Below, piece by piece: positions 56,754 through 64,000 of a DNA stretch of 64,000 nt. Position 1 is the stretch's first letter; each line of letters begins with the position of its first letter. This DNA comes from CAVPFA01 sp963703655 (GTDB lineage Bacteria; Actinomycetota; Acidimicrobiia; Acidimicrobiales; Bog-793), in the NCBI GenBank assembly GCA_963703655.1, contig CAVPFA010000006.1:558001-622000 (forward strand). Direction: 5' to 3'. Position numbers and translations under genes: made by a program. Under the pieces are notes generated by a model. The model made no database searches. It had not been told where the DNA came from and was given only the letters and a program-made list of their open reading frames with translations.

Positions 56754-58199
56754 TCAGAGCGCCCGAACCGCCTTCTCGAGGACCGAGAGTCCCTCGGCGA
56801 GCAGGTCGTCGGACATCACGAGGGGCGGAACGATCCGCACCACGTTGTCGTAGGTGCCTGCCCTCAACAAGATGACGCCTTCCGAGTGGCAAGCGGCGAG
56901 AACCTTCGAGGTCGCGGTGACGTCGGGCTCCTTCGTCCGCTTGTCGCTCACGAACTCGATCGCGGCCATCGCGCCGATGACGCGAAGCTCCCCTACAGCC
57001 GGCACCTCGTCGGCGAGGTTCCCGAGGCGAGCTTTGAAGATCTCACCCATCTGTTGAGCGCGCTCCACCAGGCCACGGGTCTCGATCTCCGACAGAGCGC
57101 CGAGCGCTGCGGCGCACGAGACCGGGTTGCCGCCGAAGGTGGTGCCCAACCCGCCGGGATGGATGGCGTCCATGATGTCGGCTCTCCCCGTGACGCCGCC
57201 GATCGGAAGACCGCCGCCGAGGCCCTTGGCCGTTGTAATGAGGTCGGGGACGACGCCGAAATGCTCGCAGGAGAACAACCTCCCGGTCCTCCCCATGCCG
57301 GACTGGATTTCGTCTGCGATGAAGACGATCCCGTGCTCCTGGCAGTACTCGGCGAGGCGCGAGAGGAACCCCGCGGCAGGGATGATCACGCCACCCTCGC
57401 CCAGCACCGGCTCGACGAGCAGGCACGCGATCCTGTTGCCGCCGATCTGCTTGTCCATCGAGGCGATCGCCAGGTCCGCACACGCCTCGCCACACAACTC
57501 GGACGACGCGCCGGCGACACATCGGTAGGGATAGCTGAACGGCATGCGGTAGATCTCGGAGGCGAACGGGCCGAACCCCGACTTGTACGGCATCGCCTTG
57601 GCGGTCAGCGACATCGTGAGCAGGGTCCGGCCGTGGAAGGCGTGGTCGAATGCGACGACGGCCTGGCGACCGGTGAAGGATCGGGCGATCTTCACGGCGT
57701 TCTCGATGGCCTCGGCTCCCGAGTTGACAAAGAAACTCCGTTTCTCGGCCGTGCCCGGGGTGAGCGCATTCAGCCGCTCCGCGAGGGTGATATAGCTCTC
57801 GAAGCCCGTGACCTGGAAGCAGGTGTGGGTGAAGGCCCGCACCTGCTCGGTGACGGCCTCGACGACCAGAGGTGCACTCGACCCCACGTTCAGCACCGCG
57901 ATGCCGGCGCCAAGGTCGATGAACGAGTTGCCGTCGACGTCGACGACGATGCCGCCCGAGGCCCGCGCCGCGAAGATCGGCATCGTGGTGCCCACGCCGG
58001 CCGGCACCGACGCCTTCCTGCGGGCGGTGAGCTCCAACGACCTGGGACCGGGGATGGAGGTCCGGATCTGTCGCGCCTGGGGGACCTCGCCGGTTTCCAC
58101 CACGATCACCACCTGTCGCTCGGGCGAATGCGCCGCCCTCGGGCCAACGTCGTTCGCGCTGATTCGATCGTCGTGGAGCTTACCGACGACGGATTCCAT
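56754..58199 (-). CDS. gabT: 4-aminobutyrate aminotransferase
   Basis: 481 residues, with a long N-terminal tail before the family start near IPGPRSLEL; a shorter start is possible. Class III motifs: FVNSGAEAIENAVKIAR, AFDHAFHGRTLLTMSL, VFIADEIQSGMGRTG and TTAKGLGGGLPIGG, with the PLP Lys in the last. A Cys-rich segment (YPYRCVAGASSELCGEAC) precedes the active core. It transaminates GABA to succinate semialdehyde. Confidence 0.92.
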   Translation of the reverse strand: MESVVGKLHDDRISANDVGPRAAHSPERQVVIVVETGEVPQARQIRTSIPGPRSLELTARRKASVPAGVGTTMPIFAARASGGIVVDVDGNSFIDLGAGIAVLNVGSSAPLVVEAVTEQVRAFTHTCFQVTGFESYITLAERLNALTPGTAEKRSFFVNSGAEAIENAVKIARSFTGRQAVVAFDHAFHGRTLLTMSLTAKAMPYKSGFGPFASEIYRMPFSYPYRCVAGASSELCGEACADLAIASMDKQIGGNRIACLLVEPVLGEGGVIIPAAGFLSRLAEYCQEHGIVFIADEIQSGMGRTGRLFSCEHFGVVPDLITTAKGLGGGLPIGGVTGRADIMDAIHPGGLGTTFGGNPVSCAAALGALSEIETRGLVERAQQMGEIFKARLGNLADEVPAVGELRVIGAMAAIEFVSDKRTKEPDVTATSKVLAACHSEGVILLRAGTYDNVVRIVPPLVMSDDLLAEGLSVLEKAVRAL

Positions 58200-58227
58200 T
58201 GACAAATGGCACCTCGAATGTGACAAT
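58199..58227 (+). promoter_or_regulatory. Candidate promoter for the Lrp gene
   Basis: TTGACA at 58199-58204 and GACAAT at 58222-58227 are spaced 17 bases apart and lie about 50 bases before the Lrp start, in the gap between divergent gabT and lrp. The -10 match is weak. Confidence 0.35.
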
Positions 58228-58279
58228 AAGCCGATTTCGCACAGGCCAGCGGCAAGAGCCGGAGGGGGCTCCCAGGGCA

Positions 58280-58801
58280 GTGACCAGTTCTGACAGGGTC
58301 GTGCGGGCCAATTCCGAGAGCGGCCGGCCCTCTCGTCGGGCGACCCCGCCCGGGACCTCGCTCGATGACGTGTCGAGGCAACTCGTCGAGGAGCTCCAGC
58401 GAGACGGCCGGCGCTCTTACGCGGCGTTGGCCGAGACGGTCGGGCTTTCGGAGGCGGCGGTGCGTCAGCGTGTCCGACGCCTGCTCGACGACAACGTCAT
58501 GCAGATCGTCGCCGTGACCGATCCGCTCACCGTCGGGTTCACCCGCCAGGCGCTCGTCGGGATCCGCGCCGACGGGAATTTGCGGGACATCGCCGACAAG
58601 CTGGCGGGACTCGCCGAGCTGGAGTACGTCGTTGTCTGTGCGGGTTCGTTCGACATCCTGGTCGAGCTCGTGTGCGAGGACGACGAGCACCTCCTGCGGG
58701 TCCTCGACGACTCGATCAGAAGCATCGAAGGTGTACGGGAGGCGGAGACCTTCGTCTACCTCCGCCTCGTCAAGCAGACCTACTCATGGGGGACTCGATG
58801 A
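58280..58801 (+). CDS. Lrp/AsnC-family transcriptional regulator
   Basis: 173 residues from GTG 58280; an upstream extension is possible. Winged-helix part: SLDDVSRQLVEELQRDGRRSYAALAETVGLSEAAVRQRV, with the RAM effector domain after it (IVAVTDPLTVGF, VVVCAGSFDILVELVCED). Such regulators respond to amino acids and usually control neighbouring catabolic genes. ATGA overlap with the aminotransferase downstream; divergent from gabT. Confidence 0.92.
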   Translation: MTSSDRVVRANSESGRPSRRATPPGTSLDDVSRQLVEELQRDGRRSYAALAETVGLSEAAVRQRVRRLLDDNVMQIVAVTDPLTVGFTRQALVGIRADGNLRDIADKLAGLAELEYVVVCAGSFDILVELVCEDDEHLLRVLDDSIRSIEGVREAETFVYLRLVKQTYSWGTR

Positions 58802-60163
58802 CCACCGCTCAATTCCAAGCCGCAGCGCGCCGTCACCTCTGGATGCACTTCACCCGGATGGGAGCCTTCGACGAGAACCGGGACATCCCGGTAATCGATC
58901 GCGGCGAGGGCGTCTACGTCTACGACAGCGACGGCAAGCGCTACCTCGACGGGCTCTCTGGGCTGTTCGTCGTCCAGGTAGGCCACGGGCGCGTCGAGCT
59001 GGCCGAGGCCGCCCTACGCCAGGCCTCGAAACTGGCGTACTTCCCCGAGTGGGGCTATGCGCACACGCCGGGCGTCGAGCTCGCGGATCGCCTTGCCCGG
59101 CTCGCTCCTGCTGACCTCAATCGCGTGTTCTTCACCACCGGAGGCAGCGAGGCCGTCGAATCGGCGTGGAAGCTTGCCCGCCAGTACTTCAAGCTGACCG
59201 GCCAACCGTCCCGATACAAGGTCATCAGCCGCAATATCGCGTATCACGGGACCACCCTCGGAGCACTCTCGATTACGGGCATCCCCTCGGCGCGTCAACC
59301 CTTCGAGCCGCTGGTGCCCGGGGCGCGGCAAGGTGCAGAACACGAACCGGTACCGCTGCCACGATTGTGCGCACCTGAGCTCTTGCACTCTCCGGTGCGC
59401 GGAGGACATCGCCCGTCAGATCGAGTACGAGGGACCCGAGACCGTCGCCGCAGTGTTCCTCGAGCCGGTTCAGAACTCCGGTGGATGCTTCGTGCCGCCG
59501 CCCGGGTACTTCGAGCGGGCGCGCGAGATCTGCGACGAGTACGGGGTGCTGCTCGTGTCCGACGAGGTCATCTGCGCCTTCGGCCGCATCGGGGAGATGT
59601 TCGGCTGTGACCGTTACGGCTACGTCCCCGACATCATCACCTGCGCGAAGGGCATGACGAGCGGCTACTCCCCGATCGGCGCCATGATCGCCTCCGACCG
59701 GCTCATGGAGCCCTTCCTGAGCGGCACCGCGACGTTCGCCCACGGCGTCACCTTTGGCGGCCACCCGGTCTCATCCGCAGTCGCGCTCGCCAATCTCGAT
59801 CTGTTGGAGAACGAGAAGATCCTCGAGAACGTGCGCGACAACGAGGGCGCCTTCCGCTCGACGCTGGACAAGCTGAACGACCTCCCGATAGTCGGTGACA
59901 TACGCGGCGCCGGGTTCTTCTACGGGATCGAGCTCGTCCGCGACAAGGCGACCAGAGCCACCTTCACCAACGACGAGTCGGAATGGCTCCTGCGCGGCTT
60001 CCTCTCGCCTGCGCTCTTCGACGCCGGCCTGGTCTGTCGCGCTGACGACCGCGGCGACCCGGTCATCCAGCTCGCCCCGCCGCTCATCTGCGGCCAGCGC
60101 GAGTTCGACGAGATCGAACGGATCCTCAGGTCCGTCCTGACCGAAGCGTGGGCGATGCTCTGA
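58798..60163 (+). CDS. Class III aminotransferase, Cys-rich (frameshifted)
   Basis: About 455 codons. N-terminal part from MTTAQFQAAARRHLWMHF; the frame breaks at about 59328 by one extra C (GARQGAEHEP should read GARKVQNTNRY), then continues with RYRCHDCAHLSSCTLRCAEDI, FLEPVQNSGGCF, LLVSDEVICAFGRIG and ITCAKGMTSGYSPIGA with the PLP Lys. The four-Cys stretch CxxC/C/C may bind a metal. Substrate by context putrescine, diamine or beta-amino acid (inference). Confidence 0.88.
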
Positions 60164-60252
60164 CAGAGGGCCCTCGCTCGCGGGCCCGCCAGGCGCCATG
60201 ATGAGGTCCGGGTGACTGAGGTCCGGGGAATCTGGGCGCTGGGAGAAGCTCG

Positions 60253-61155
60253 ATGGGCTACGTGCTGAACCACTGGTCGTGGGACCCGTTCTTCTTCGTG
60301 GCCGTCGCGATCGGCCTTGCGCACGAGGCCGGCCTGCGTCATCTGGCGGCGCGTTCGGTGCCGGCCCGGACGGCCACCAGGCGGAGACGCTCGCTCTACT
60401 TCTACGGCGGCCTCGTGGTCCTGCTGGTCACGGTCCAGTCACCGATCGACTACTGGTCCGACTACTACTACTGGGTCCACATGATCCAGCACCTGCTGCT
60501 CATGTTCGCAGCGCCCTCGCTCATCGTCGTCGGCGCTCCCTGGCTCCCCCTCCTCCACGCCCTCGGTGTCCGGGCGCGTCGGGCCGTGCTGCGAGGCCTG
60601 CTGGTGTCGTCCTGGTCGGCGCCGCTGCGAGCCGCCGGCCGCTTCCTCGTCCGGCCCTGGACCGCCATCGTGTTGTTCAACGTCGCGATGGTGATCTGGC
60701 ACGTCCCGGCGCTGTTCGACCTCGCCTACCGCAACCAGACGGTTCACATCTGGCTGATGCACGGGAGCTTCTTCGCGACGGGGATGCTGTTCTGGCTGCA
60801 GTTCATACCGTCGTACCCGTTTCGGCGCCGCCTCGCGCCGACGGGCCAGATCACCGCCTTGTTCGGCACGAACCTCGTGATGTTCGTGCTCGCGATCTCC
60901 CAGAGCATCTTCGCGCCCACCTCGTGGTACCCGGTCTATTCGCACTTGGCCGGAGTCACCCTGTCGCCGGTCGCAAGCCAGCAGATCGGCGCGGGGATCC
61001 TCTGGGTCTGCGGCGACATCTGGTGCTTCCCGGCCATCGTGGTCGCGATCCGGCGTCTCATGGACGCCGACGGGTTCGACGGAGCGCTCGACCGGTTCAT
61101 GCGACGAGAGGCGCGTACGTCCGAGCTGGCGAGGAGGGCCGCCGGCCGAGGGTGA
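60253..61155 (+). CDS. ctaG: Cytochrome c oxidase assembly protein, CtaG/caa3 type
   Basis: 300 residues with about seven helices. Family motifs: SPIDYWSDYYYWVHMIQHLLLMFAAP (core HMIQHLLLM), VIWHVPALFDLAY, LMHGSFFATGMLFW and GGIYWVCGDIW-like ILWVCGDIWCFPA. CtaG helps copper insertion into oxidase, supporting an aerobic host. Stands between the aminotransferase and the UppP-like gene. Confidence 0.92.
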   Translation: MGYVLNHWSWDPFFFVAVAIGLAHEAGLRHLAARSVPARTATRRRRSLYFYGGLVVLLVTVQSPIDYWSDYYYWVHMIQHLLLMFAAPSLIVVGAPWLPLLHALGVRARRAVLRGLLVSSWSAPLRAAGRFLVRPWTAIVLFNVAMVIWHVPALFDLAYRNQTVHIWLMHGSFFATGMLFWLQFIPSYPFRRRLAPTGQITALFGTNLVMFVLAISQSIFAPTSWYPVYSHLAGVTLSPVASQQIGAGILWVCGDIWCFPAIVVAIRRLMDADGFDGALDRFMRREARTSELARRAAGRG

Positions 61156-61322
61156 GCCGGGGGGGTCCGGGACACGCGTCTCCGTTTCGGGGACCGTGCC
61201 GGCGGTAGGCTCTGGCCCCGTGCCGGGCGCCCACCACCTCGTGCATCTCCTGCTCCTCGCGCAATCGAGCACGGGCCACGCGCTCGGCGCGACAGAGCAA
61301 GATCACGTTCTTCCAGGCGATC

Positions 61323-62165
61323 GTGCTCGGGCTGATCCAGGGTGTGACCGAGCTGTTCCCGATATCGAGCCTCGGTCACACCGTTGTGTTCCCGGCGCTT
61401 TTCGGTTGGCACAACCTCGTCGCGTCCGAGAGCAAGCCCGAGTCGTTCTGGCTCGCGTTCGTCGTCGCGCTCCACGTCGGGACGGCGGTCGCCCTTGTCG
61501 CGTTCTTCTGGAGGGAGTGGGTTGCCATCGTCCGCGGCTTGGTCCACTCAGCTCTCACCAGGTCGATCACGACGCCGGCCGAGAGGCTCGGATGGCTGCT
61601 GGTGGTCGCGACGATCCCGGCCGGCATCACCGGGATCGCATTAGAGCACCTGCTCCGGGTGCTTTTCTCCAAGCCCCTTGCCGCGTCGATCTTCCTCGTG
61701 GTCAACGGCGTGATCCTCTTCGGGGGAGAAGCTGCCCGCCGTCGCGCCGAGCTCCGGGAGCAACGTGGCCATGTGCCGCCGCGGGAGCTGAAGACGCTCG
61801 ATTTCAAGGAGGCGGGCGTCATCGGGACGGCGCAGGTGCTGGCACTGTTCGCAGGCATCAGCCGCTCGGGAATCACGATCGTGGCGGGGCTTCTTCGCGG
61901 GCTGGACTACGAGGACGCGGCCCGTTTCTCGTTCCTGCTCGCAACGCCAGTGATCCTGCTCGCAGGGCTCTACAAGATCCCGGACCTGCTCGGACCGCTC
62001 GGGAACGGCGTCCGGAGCCAAGCTCTCGTAGGCGCTCTGTGCGCCTTCGCGGCTGCCCTCGTCTCGGTCCGGTTCCTCACCCAGTACTTCAAGACGCGAA
62101 CCCTGTGGCCTTTCGGGCTGTACTGCCTCGTGGCGGGCACGGCCTTCATCATCCGCTTCGCCTGA
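61323..62165 (+). CDS. UppP/BacA-like undecaprenyl-diphosphatase
   Basis: 280 residues from GTG 61323; upstream in-frame codons (KITFFQAIVLGLIQG) suggest the true start is earlier, perhaps in another frame. UppP core: GVTELFPISSLGHTVVFP and AGISRSGITIVAGLLRG, eight helices. Recycles undecaprenyl pyrophosphate for wall synthesis. The LGHTVV variant suggests a second paralogue. Downstream of ctaG. Confidence 0.85.
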   Translation: MLGLIQGVTELFPISSLGHTVVFPALFGWHNLVASESKPESFWLAFVVALHVGTAVALVAFFWREWVAIVRGLVHSALTRSITTPAERLGWLLVVATIPAGITGIALEHLLRVLFSKPLAASIFLVVNGVILFGGEAARRRAELREQRGHVPPRELKTLDFKEAGVIGTAQVLALFAGISRSGITIVAGLLRGLDYEDAARFSFLLATPVILLAGLYKIPDLLGPLGNGVRSQALVGALCAFAAALVSVRFLTQYFKTRTLWPFGLYCLVAGTAFIIRFA

Positions 62166-62258
62166 GTCGATCTCTCGACCCTGCGGCGGGCGCCGACCAG
62201 AAGCTCGATGATCCGGGGCGCCGGCGGCGATTTGGCGCGAGAACCCTAGGCTGATCCC

Positions 62259-62747
62259 ATGGCCATCTACGACGTCCCCATACGCTCCCTTCAAGACGAG
62301 CAGCTCGATCTGCACAGCTTCGAGGACAAGGCGGTCCTCGTAGTCAACGTTGCGTCACTTTGCGGGCTGACGCCGCAGTACTCCGGTCTCGAGAGTCTTC
62401 AAGAGAGATACAGCGATCGCGGATTCACCGTCCTCGGGGTCCCCTGCAACCAGTTCGGTGCGCAGGAACCGGGCTCGGCCGGCGAGATCGAGGCTTTCTG
62501 CTCGACGACCTACGGGGTCACGTTCCCCATGACCGAGAAGCTCGAGGTCAACGGGGCGGATCGCCATTCTCTGTACGCGGAGCTGACCCAGGTCGCCGAC
62601 GCCGAGGGGAACGCGGGCGACATCCAGTGGAACTTCGAGAAGTTTCTGGTCGCTCCCGGGGGTCGGTCAATCGTCCGTTTCCGACCGACGACCGAGCCAG
62701 ATGCACCTGAAGTCGTGGCGGCAATCGAGGCGGCGCTGCCCGGCTGA
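62259..62747 (+). CDS. Glutathione-peroxidase-family thiol peroxidase
   Basis: 162 residues. Active Cys in VVNVASLCGLTPQY, then GFTVLGVPCNQFGAQEPG and WNFEKFLV, with the Trp/Asn catalytic positions. Cys rather than Sec version; in actinobacteria these use thioredoxin or mycothiol and reduce peroxides. Short, normal length. Confidence 0.92.
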   Translation: MAIYDVPIRSLQDEQLDLHSFEDKAVLVVNVASLCGLTPQYSGLESLQERYSDRGFTVLGVPCNQFGAQEPGSAGEIEAFCSTTYGVTFPMTEKLEVNGADRHSLYAELTQVADAEGNAGDIQWNFEKFLVAPGGRSIVRFRPTTEPDAPEVVAAIEAALPG

Positions 62748-62804
62748 GCTCCGGGCCAGGGCAGCCAGGCAAAGAACCGCGTCCGTCCGAACAAGCTTCG
62801 CCGA

Positions 62805-63230
62805 GTGCCAGATCCGACCGACGATCTCTTCGTGACGAGGTCGCTCACCATCCCGTCGGGCGAGCTGCGGTGGCGCTTTTCCGGGAGCGGGGGACCCGGT
62901 GGCCAACACGCGAACACCTCCAATACCAAGGTGATGCTGACCTGGAACGTCGAGGCGTCCGGTGCGACGACCGAGCCCCAAAAGGCGCGGCTGATCGAGC
63001 AGCTCGGCCCAATCGTACGGATCTTCGCCGCTGACGAGCGCTCCCAGACGCGCAACCGGGACCTCGCCCTCGAGCGGCTGCGCGACAGGGTGAGGGCCGC
63101 TCTCGCAGTCCGCTCACCCCGACGGCCAACTGCGCCGACGAAGTCCTCCGTCAATCGAAGACTCGACGAGAAACGGCAGCGATCGGACCGGAAGGCCGAG
63201 CGGCACGTTGGCCGAGACCTGGAGGATTAG
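62805..63230 (+). CDS. arfB: ArfB-like peptidyl-tRNA hydrolase (rescue factor)
   Basis: 141 residues. The GGQ motif lies in GSGGPGGQHANTSNTKVML, followed by a basic tail (NRRLDEKRQRSDRKAERH) needed to enter the empty mRNA channel. ArfB releases stalled ribosomes. No domain-2/3 of RF1/2, so it is not a canonical release factor. The 213 bases after it hold no gene. Confidence 0.9.
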   Translation: MPDPTDDLFVTRSLTIPSGELRWRFSGSGGPGGQHANTSNTKVMLTWNVEASGATTEPQKARLIEQLGPIVRIFAADERSQTRNRDLALERLRDRVRAALAVRSPRRPTAPTKSSVNRRLDEKRQRSDRKAERHVGRDLED

Positions 63231-63443
63231 GCTCTGAGCAGGTTGTGTGCCGGTTACCTCGGAAATTGCGCACCCTCGAGGCCCGTAGGCGTCTCACGCC
63301 GAGCGCATCAGTAGTCAAGGGCCAGCTCAGCACGGCCGATATTCTCGGGTGAGCCTTCGAGACAGCAGAAGGACCTCGTCGGGACAGCGGATCCAACCGT
63401 TCTGAGCACGTTGATCACGCTTTGTCCGACAGGGAGCGCGCGA

Positions 63444-64000
63444 GTGGCAAGGATCATGGCAGGCGGTAGCGCCGAAACGGCCACTGCGAGTACGCACGCG
63501 CCCGGGGAAGGGCCCGGATCGGAGGCGCCTGGTCCGGAGGGGCCTGGGCCCGAGGGTCCTGGAGCCGGCCGGCCGGCTGCGGACACCCCTGCCCCGTCGA
63601 GCGGCGAATCCCTGCGCCGCTTCGGCGTCGCCGCCGGAACCTCGGAATTCCTGCTCGCCCTGTTCGTCAGTTGGGCCGCGCTCCACCCTGGGCGGGGCGT
63701 GCTCACCGAGCACGTCGACGACATCGCCAAGCTCGCTGCTGCCGCGACTGCGGCGGCCAGCTGCTTTTGGTTCGGTCGTCGTGCGGCGCCTTCGTTGCGG
63801 CCGGCGTGGAGGTGGATCGGCGCCTCTGCCACCTCCTGGGCCATCGGGGAGGCTATCGTCACCGGGTACCGTTTCGCGGGAACGGGGGCGGTGCCCTTCC
63901 CTTCGGCGGCTGATGTGGGCTTCCTCGCCGCGCTGCCGTTCGCCGCGATAGGGATATTGATGTTCCCCTCGGCGTCGATGGCCGGCGTCTCGCGTGCACG
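63444..64000 (+). CDS. Membrane signalling protein N-terminus (GGDEF/EAL-associated type), partial
   Basis: Open at the right edge; GTG 63444 with AGGGAG upstream. A Pro/Gly/Glu-rich cytoplasmic start is followed by several hydrophobic helices (FLLALFVSWAALHP, LAAAATAAASCFWFG, WIGASATSWAIGEAIV, FPSAADVGFLAALPFAAIGILMF). The pattern FPSAADVGFLA occurs in membrane sensor parts of actinobacterial diguanylate cyclase/phosphodiesterase proteins. Catalytic part not in view, so that assignment is inference. Confidence 0.6.
   Translation, partial: MARIMAGGSAETATASTHAPGEGPGSEAPGPEGPGPEGPGAGRPAADTPAPSSGESLRRFGVAAGTSEFLLALFVSWAALHPGRGVLTEHVDDIAKLAAAATAAASCFWFGRRAAPSLRPAWRWIGASATSWAIGEAIVTGYRFAGTGAVPFPSAADVGFLAALPFAAIGILMFPSASMAGVSRA

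Noticed and set aside
56364..58202. 612-codon plus-strand open frame
   Set aside because: Antisense to gabT and overlapping the PuuB-like end; no domain.
60167..60188. GGGCCC direct/inverted pair after the class III aminotransferase
   Set aside because: Short GC palindromes without a T-run; too weak to call a terminator.

Overview
This window is high-GC, densely coded chromosomal DNA from a bacterium that looks like an aerobic, heterotrophic Actinomycetota (an Acidimicrobiia-like or related soil lineage; the lineage is inference). Supporting features are the strong G/C bias at third codon positions, GTG/TTG starts behind AGGAGG-type ribosome sites, a group II truncated globin, an LLM-class (F420-type) oxidoreductase, a zinc-ribbon/class III cyclase/ATPase regulator, a DUF3048 protein, a CtaG assembly factor and a HutC-type GntR regulator. 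No rRNA, tRNA, CRISPR array, insertion sequence or phage gene was seen.

Layout. 0-5 kb: an envelope/efflux locus with two tandem paralogous lipoproteins and an edge-truncated membrane-fusion adaptor, divergent from an OmpR-type regulator and histidine kinase; the shared upstream region holds a striking nested dyad of GGTCACA half-sites. 5-14.4 kb: a secreted GH5 glycosidase, a VOC protein, a large cyclase/ATPase/TPR regulator, a GAF-EAL protein, a DinB-like protein, a secreted sedolisin and a secreted Lipoprotein_15-type protein. 14.5-20.5 kb: APC permease, HutC-type regulator, dimethylglycine-dehydrogenase-like FAD/GcvT oxidoreductase and a choline-kinase-like phosphotransferase; two matching GGTNTAGAC sites suggest one regulon. 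20.5-28.4 kb: truncated globin, DoxX-like protein, DprA-like protein, CYTH-CHAD protein divergent from a Nudix hydrolase, a GlcD-type oxidase, an EamA transporter, and a TAT-exported molybdopterin oxidoreductase with its cytochrome b.

28.4-48.1 kb is the most interesting part: a roughly 20 kb purine-catabolism island. It holds adenine deaminase, a three-subunit xanthine dehydrogenase, an LLM oxidoreductase, SsnA, a fused XdhD-type hydroxylase, carbamate kinase, an aspartate-type carbamoyltransferase, a D-aminoacylase-like amidohydrolase, 8-oxoguanine deaminase, adenosine deaminase, an NCS1 permease and an unusual fold-type-II PLP enzyme. The content partly parallels the anaerobic purine/uric-acid cluster of enterobacteria and clostridia (ssnA, xdhD, carbamoyltransferase, carbamate kinase), but with different enzymes at several steps and in an apparently aerobic host. 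It suggests that purines are imported, deaminated and hydroxylated, and that part of the ring is recovered as carbamoyl phosphate for ATP.

48.7-53.7 kb: a DUF3048 protein, then a cobalamin riboswitch controlling btuFCD, with a convergent cbiZ for corrinoid salvage. 53.8-60.2 kb: a putrescine/GABA locus (aldehyde dehydrogenase, PuuB-like oxidase, GABA aminotransferase, Lrp regulator, class III aminotransferase). 60.2-64 kb: CtaG, a UppP-like phosphatase, glutathione peroxidase, ArfB-like release factor and the start of a membrane signalling protein cut by the right edge.

At least nine otherwise intact genes are interrupted by one or more single-base-type frameshifts, several of which can be resolved to one extra C or G. 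They look more like residual sequencing errors than real pseudogenes. They produce false products, such as an apparent cyclase-VOC fusion, and should be allowed for when reading the annotation.
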